64,000 nt of DNA from assembly GCA_907163345.1 (NCBI GenBank), contig CAJQUN010000052.1:992001-1056000 (forward strand), in the 5' to 3' direction. This DNA comes from Haberlea rhodopensis (lineage: Eukaryota; Streptophyta; Magnoliopsida; Lamiales; Gesneriaceae). Below the pieces are notes generated by a model. The model saw only the letters and a program-made list of their open reading frames with translations, was not told where the DNA came from and did not search any database. Both the position numbers and the translations under genes were made by a program. Positions 58,920 to 64,000 of this stretch are shown here, one piece after another (position 1 is the first letter of the stretch; each line of letters starts with the position of its first letter).

Positions 58920-60516
58920 ATCAGCAAAACTTTATGTATCTACAAAGATTCTCTACACATTATAATTAGCAACTATGACAGAAATAACCAATGTGTCATA
59001 ATGGGGGAAATGTATCCCTTGCATATCTTCGGGCCCAAAAGCAATGGATGGCCCTATTAACGTGTTGTCTGGGGTAATTGACATCACCTGCAACCTCCGA
59101 GCATAACTTTTTCTTGCCCGATTAGAATCTCCTCCTGATATTCCACCAGAGATTATGTGCATAGTTTCTCGGTTAGGAACATTGTTCGTGGCCACCTCTC
59201 CCCCAGCTTGGATGTAATCCTCATCTTGCCTATCTCCTCTTACTGCCCGCGGTACTGGCCTAAGTGCTCCCCTCCCCGGATTAGCATTATTTCGAGGAGG
59301 TGGATTATTGCAAATTGGTCCATCATGGGATTCTTGCCTTTCCCTGTATCCGCCAGTTCCTCTTCCTCGAAAATATCCTTCTCGGAAATGTCCTCCTCAG
59401 AAATATCCACCACGACCTCTCTTCGCCCCCCTTTGATTCATGGCTACTTCTCGAGGGGGTCTCATCGGAAGAAATTGCTCAAAACTTCTTTTTGGATGTT
59501 CCAATTGTTTATCCTTCCGATTTTGCTCATTTCCTGACTTCACATTTTTCTTTGTTTATTCTTTTAAGTTGATATATTTGGAGGCTCTCCCCAGCAACTC
59601 ATCGTAATCAGATGGTGGTCTTTTAGCTAATGATCTGAACAGATCTCCTTCTCACAGCCCTTGAGTAAAGGCGCTATTGAGTATCTCCGAGGTAACATGA
59701 GGGACGCCGAGGCACGCTTGATTGAATCTCTTCAAGAAATCCCGAAGAGATTCCTTTTCTATCTGCTTGAGCCCGAACAGACTAAGGGTTGTTCTCTTGC
59801 AACTTCTGATGCTCGTGAATTGATGTAAGAACAACACGAATCTATGATCCCCGATGATAATTAAACCACGAATGAGCGGCCCCGACTAGGGTAGTTAGAA
59901 AAACCCGACACTTCACTCCATCTATAAGTTGATGAAGGAGAGAAGCGTTCTCAAGCTATGATAAATACTCCTCGGGATATGTACTGCCATCATAACTTCA
60001 AACATTCAAAGTTAGGAAGTTGGATGGTAAAAGATCATCAAAAACTTCAGGAGCGAATGGCGTGCTCTTCCGCACTGGGTATATATGCCCATCCATCTTA
60101 TTGCGTATCTGCTGCATCTCATCTTTCAGATCCTCCATCTGATGGTGTAAAGTTTTATCACTTTCTTTCCCCATCTGACTGGAGAGATCCTTAACCTCCT
60201 TCACATCTTCCTTCTGCCCCTTTTGAAGAAGCCAAATCTTCCTCCTCTTCAGTGGCTCTCTCTTGCTGGGGTGGGGTCATAAATTGCTCATGACTTCCCC
60301 CACGGTCTTTGCAATTACTTCAGTTAATTGTTTCATAGGCATTCCCCTAGCAGGGAATGCTTGCGGAACGTTATGAGATGATTCCACCTCATCCTCCTCT
60401 CCCTCTCGTACCGGGGACGAATATGAAAGGGGATTTGATATATACCCCCTTGAACCTTGCCCACGGCCTTTACTTCTAATCATATCTCTTTTCTTTGATC
60501 TACACGAAAAATTCAT
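58920..60516 (-). pseudogene. Gypsy gag and protease N-terminal part, broken
   Basis: From the 5' side: N-terminal gag with SPVREGEEDEVESSHNVP (60516-60277), a linker, the gag core IEKESLRDFLKRFNQACLGV and SEILNSAFTQGL (59837-59652), an Arg/Gly-rich region (about 59450-59220), then MHIISGGISGGDSNRARKSY and GPEDMQGIHFPHYDTLVISV (59195-58953) leading to the protease active site. That site reads RIFVDT followed by TAA in place of the glycine of DTG (about 58935). Several other stops and shifts. Confidence 0.85.
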
Positions 60517-60544
60517 TTTCCTTTAACGTCTTAGCTCGAAAATT

Positions 60545-60562
60545 TTCCCACGGACGGCGCCA
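60545..60562 (-). other. Primer-binding site of the Tat-like element
   Basis: Minus strand TGGCGCCGTCCGTGGGAA directly next to the LTR edge at 60564; resembles primer sites of Tat-lineage gypsy elements. Confidence 0.7.
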
Positions 60563-60967
60563 ATGATGTGATCCGTTATTTTCTACATTTGGTAAAGTAT
60601 GTGCAATACAAAATAAAATATGAGGCACCACAACTTTTTACGTGGAAAACCCTCAAAAAAGAAGAAAAAAACCACGGGACTTTGTCCAGTATAAATTCTT
60701 CACTACAAAACTTTATCTGTTACAGGACTTGAATATGAAAAGCTAACAACAAAACTTTAAACAAGAATACTAAAAAATATTGGAAAAGACCGAACAGACT
60801 ATACGTGTTCTCTTCGGAGTCTTTTCTCTTCTCAAAAGTCCAAGCCTCTACAATGAGACCATGGACATGTATTTATAGTGTTAATCCCGGTGATTGGTAT
60901 GCGATAAATTCGGAACATGATCTCCTTCGATCACGACATCATGGATTCCGAGCGCCATCAACACACG

Positions 60968-62799
60968 TGCTGGAAGCGAAGAGAGGGGGTGGGAATGAAG
61001 CCACTTGGCTACTTTAGCGATTTAAATTGATTTTGCAAAAGTCGAGTTTACGCTGCGGAAGACTTGAAGTCAATTGATCAATGAACAAAAAGAAATAATA
61101 AAGTAAATGCGTAATGTAAATAAAGCAATAAAGAACACAAGTATTTGTTAGAAGTTCGGCGATGAATCGCCTACGTCTCCTCTTCCCGGTTAGAAAATGT
61201 CCAACCGAGGTTCCACTAGAACACTTTGATCTTGGCCTGGAGGCTCCAAGTTAGCCACAAACAAACTCTTCACGAGTCGCACACTCTTCATGGTCTTCTT
61301 GGCCGGGATCCAAGGATAGCCACCAACAAACTCTTCACGAGTCACACACTCTTCACGATTCTTCTTGGTCATAAGGGCTCCAAGGATAGCCACAAACATG
61401 CACCAACTTCATTTGTTGATGAGTTATACAATTTCTAACTTGTGTCGGTGTTGGAGGACCTTACAACGATTCAAATAACACCTTCACAGTGTAACCAAAC
61501 GAAGAACAAAAGCTCTCACGCAATAAATGAATTACAAACTCTTAATACAACACAAATGTATGAAGTTTGCAATGCTAGATTGAATTTAATTGAACAAAGC
61601 TTTCTTGTATTGTGTCCTCTTGTTTCTTGTCTTCCATATTTATAGTGTAAGAGGCTCCCAAAGGTCATACTAGCCGTTAATAGCCGTTAGCAACAATTTT
61701 GGACCAAAAATGCGCTCCATCGCCTCAACCATTGCTCGGGCGATCTCCATCGCCAAGACATAACGGTCAAATGTGGTCCAGATCGCCTCAGGCGATCACC
61801 CCATCGCCTGGGGTGATCTCCCTTTATTAAAAATGCCGTAGGAAAAAATTCGGATCGCCTCGGGCGTTCCATGCATCGCCTGGGGTGATCTCTCGTAAAA
61901 AAATTATCGTGGGACAATTCTGGATCGCCTCAGGCTTTCCATGCATTGCCTGGGGTGATCAAGGTCGCCAGGCGCGCGCTCGTGCCATCGCTTCAGTCAA
62001 CGGTGCTCGGTGTTGGCACGCGTGGCTCGGATCGCCTGAGGTGATGGCACGTTTCGCCTGAAACTATCTCCCAGATTTCTAAAATCTCAAACTTTACACG
62101 TTTCGACCATCTTAAGATCCTTTCTGGGAAACGTGGTGAACATCAAAGTTGTAGCCCTTCCTCTTGGCTACGCGTGGACACCAAAATCATCAAATTCCAT
62201 TAACATATGAATAAGTTATTCCCAAAATGCTACAGCCGCTCAAACCTTGCTTCAATCTGCACTTGCTGTGACTTCCATGCCATTTTGCTCCATGATGCAA
62301 TCTGAATTAGACTGAGATGTTTGAATATAAAATCTAGAATTTTGGGTTGTCTTTCCAACCTCTTTGGATTCATGCCATTCGGATCATCGAGCCAAGAGAT
62401 ATAATCAAAACATTGCACTGCGCTCCAATAGGCTTCTATACGAATTTGCCCACCAACAGACCATTGGTGTGTGGGTCTTCATCAAAACATAAGATATTGT
62501 TCCAACATCATTCCACACATGTTGAACACTTATTTTGGTTGTGCCTTGATATCACCCATTCTTATCCAAGCTCAATATCTTTCTTGATAAAATTCATCGC
62601 TTGTCTGAACAATACACAAATGTCATCGTGTAACTTGGGTCCTTTTCCATTGGTCTTCCCAACAAATTTATCAATCTAACCCTGTACACTAAGTAGACAC
62701 ATTAGTACAACAAATACAAGTTTTGTTGATCATCAGAACCCATAAATAATTTGGAGATTAATTAAGCATTAAACTCAACAATGCGTTTAAGGCTCAACA
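60968..62799 (-). mobile_element. Solo LTR (copy B) with 5-bp target-site duplication (ACACG)
   Basis: 1832 bases, inverted relative to copy A at 49052-50425. Ends TGCTG and CAACA; flanked by identical ACACG (60963-60967 and 62800-62804). The text tagaagttcggcgatgaatc and ggctccaagttagccac is the reverse complement of copy A. A minus-strand TATA box (tataaatatgg, about 61633-61643) is preceded by the palindrome array 61716-62060. No polypurine tract or primer site adjoins it, so it is a solo LTR. Confidence 0.9.
61716..62060. repeat. Palindrome array ATCGCCTGAGGCGAT in LTR copy B
   Basis: About ten imperfect copies, such as GATCGCCTCAGGCGATC and CATCGCCTGGGGTGATC, spaced 15-45 bases; mirrors the array of copy A. 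Confidence 0.85.
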
Positions 62800-62986
62800 A
62801 CACGTTCGTCCGCACCCGTTAATTTGTCAGTTATGTCCGGGTCTTCCGCTATTACTTTGACCAAAAAATTGATCAGGGTTTAATGATGTTCGGGTACCTT
62901 GTGCTCGGTATTCTGTCCTTGGGGTTTCTCTGTTCAGCACTTACGAAAGATTTTATCCGAGGAAACGGCTTCATCATGTGACATCA

Positions 62987-63180
62987 AATATAATAACACA
63001 TGTATCTTATAATAAAGAGCTAACATAGCTTCTGGTTTACAAATATGTGACAACTCTCAACATGCCCCCTCACGTATGATATTATATAAGTCAAACACTT
63101 AGATTGATAACGCATTTGAGCATGTTGGCGGATAATCAATCACATAAAATGCATGTTCTGATATCATGTATAGGATTATG
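62987..63180 (-). repeat. TRIM fragment
   Basis: Contains gacaactctcaaca (LTR end), tgccccctcacg (polypurine tract on the minus strand), agtcaaacacttagattgat (inner part) and gttctgatatcatg (decayed initiator-Met primer site), in the same order as the TRIM at 35175-35508. It abuts the gypsy LTR. Confidence 0.75.
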
Positions 63181-63830
63181 GATTCGGAACGTGACAAACA
63201 TCGTCGGAGAATCATAAAGTACTCGTCGACCTCATAATACTAGAAATGGATGGTTTTTTATTACATTGTAGGAATCGACCTTATGAAGGAGCGTGAAACC
63301 TAAATTCACTTTTCTAGAAGTATATACACTTACATGCATAATACACAAGTGCATATAGACACATACACATTGGTGGAGCCACTCTATGGGCTAGGCTAGG
63401 GTGTTTTTTTTAAAAAATATTAGTCTTAATTTTCAAAAATTTATTTTTTAAGCCCAATTCTTCAGATTGTGATATCTCTTTAGTCATATCTTATCCAACC
63501 AACGCCAGGTAATTGTGGATCATGGCTCATCCCCTGCACATACATGTCAATTGTTGCTCCATAGTGGGAGAACCATTAATTTAAAAACTCATAGGCTGAT
63601 GTCTCAAATCTGACCAAACAAATCAAAGACAAAATCAATGAAAATGTTAGGTCTAGTGTGGCCATGGCATCTATTCATGATAATAAAACTTCACCATCCT
63701 TTGTAAAAGACAAAACAACATATGATAATAATATAATGTCTGTATCACAATATTTTTGTCCATCTGGATTTCTTGGTTTTCCTATATTTCATCCTCCAAT
63801 CTCAGCCACACGTTTCTCTTTTTTAACTTC
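63181..63830. other. Spacer upstream of the gene at 63943
   Basis: No gene recognised; the last part should be the promoter of the gene starting at 63943. Confidence 0.45.
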
Positions 63831-63838
63831 TATATATA
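63831..63838 (+). promoter_or_regulatory. TATA box of the gene at the right edge
   Basis: TATATATA, about 105 bases upstream of the ATG at 63943, followed by a C/T- and A-rich 5' UTR. Confidence 0.55.
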
Positions 63839-63942
63839 CCCCTCCAAAGACACCCAATTGTTTTCAACAGCTTATTGTTCTTCAATCCCACGACTATTCA
63901 TCCAAAAACAACCATAACCTAATTAGTTCCTCTCTTCTTCAA

Positions 63943-64000
63943 ATGGCATCGTTAGAAATAGTGTTGAAGCAGGTTATAGTCAAATTCTCATTACTAATCA
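63943..64000 (+). CDS. Start of an unidentified gene, cut by the window edge
   Basis: ATG at 63943 in a good plant context (caaATGGC) after a TATA box and a leader typical of plant 5' UTRs. The first 19 residues are MASLEIVLKQVIVKFSLLI, open to the edge. Too little to name; the stretch is moderately hydrophobic. Confidence 0.5.
   Translation, partial: MASLEIVLKQVIVKFSLLI

Larger units (their letters stand above)
58226..62986 (-). mobile_element. Tat-like gypsy retrotransposon, 5' part, antisense
   Basis: Minus strand order: 5' LTR (62986-60564, split by a solo LTR), primer-binding site (60562-60545), gag, protease, start of reverse transcriptase (58480-58226). Beyond 58226 the element is lost and a minisatellite begins. 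Frames are broken throughout. LTR ends are TGATGTGA and, reversed, TGATGTCA. Confidence 0.75.
60564..62986 (-). repeat. 5' LTR of the Tat-like element, interrupted
   Basis: Two parts, 60564-60967 and 62800-62986, together about 590 bases, separated by the solo LTR copy B and one copy of its ACACG duplication. The outer end at 62986 is tentative. Confidence 0.6.

Overview
This window is nuclear DNA of a flowering plant, almost certainly a eudicot. The evidence is intron-rich genes of plant-specific families (DUF1664, CYP706-type P450, FORKED1-like PH protein, thaumatin-like PR5), a background rich in A and T, an Au-type SINE, TRIMs, MITEs, and several Ty1/copia and Ty3/gypsy elements. I cannot name the species from sequence alone; the mix would fit an asterid, but that is only an impression.

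Gene content is modest. Four multi-exon genes could be assembled with GT/AG junctions and an unbroken reading frame: a DUF1664 membrane/coiled-coil protein (5405-11165, +, 13 exons, 291 aa), a cytochrome P450 of CYP706 type (16681-18452, -, 2 exons, 533 aa), an Hsp70-interacting protein HIP/ST13 (21119-24498, -, 11 exons, 410 aa), and a FORKED1-like/VAN3-binding protein (33118-35792, +, 6 exons, 387 aa). A single-exon thaumatin-like protein lies at 15170-15910 (-). A further gene starts at 63943 and leaves the window. There is also a dead first exon of an R2R3-MYB gene (39623-39782, -) and a broken endogenous pararetrovirus zinc-knuckle fragment (4141-4473). The genes look like independent loci, not a pathway cluster.

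Layout: 1-4130, 5' part of an antisense Athila-like gypsy element. 4141-5400, pararetroviral scrap and short tandem repeats. 5405-11165, DUF1664 gene. 11566-20072, SINE, satellite-like GACACGG repeats, thaumatin-like and P450 genes. 20444-24498, MULE-type MITE and HIP gene. 26517-28983, decayed copia element. 29.9-32.7 kb, G-rich duplication and two hAT-type MITEs with intact target-site duplications. 33.1-35.8 kb, FORKED1-like gene with a TRIM in its last intron. 36.6-38.5 kb, relic of a plant-mobile-domain element bounded by hairpins. 44.6-45.7 kb, palindrome-rich minisatellite. 46.7-51.2 kb, a nested stack (copia, GC-rich MITE, GACACGG element, second LTR element, pogo-like transposon). 51.5-54.3 kb, internally deleted copia element with both LTRs. 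55.8-57.0 kb, solo LTR. 58-63 kb, antisense Tat-like gypsy element whose LTR is split by another solo LTR.

The most unusual signal is that LTRs of three unrelated retrotransposon families here each carry a dense array of short palindromes built on GATCG/CGATC, placed in the presumed U3 region just upstream of the TATA box. No new protein system was identified. Boundaries, target-site duplications and splice joins were read by eye from the sequence; family names rest on recognised motifs, not on searches.
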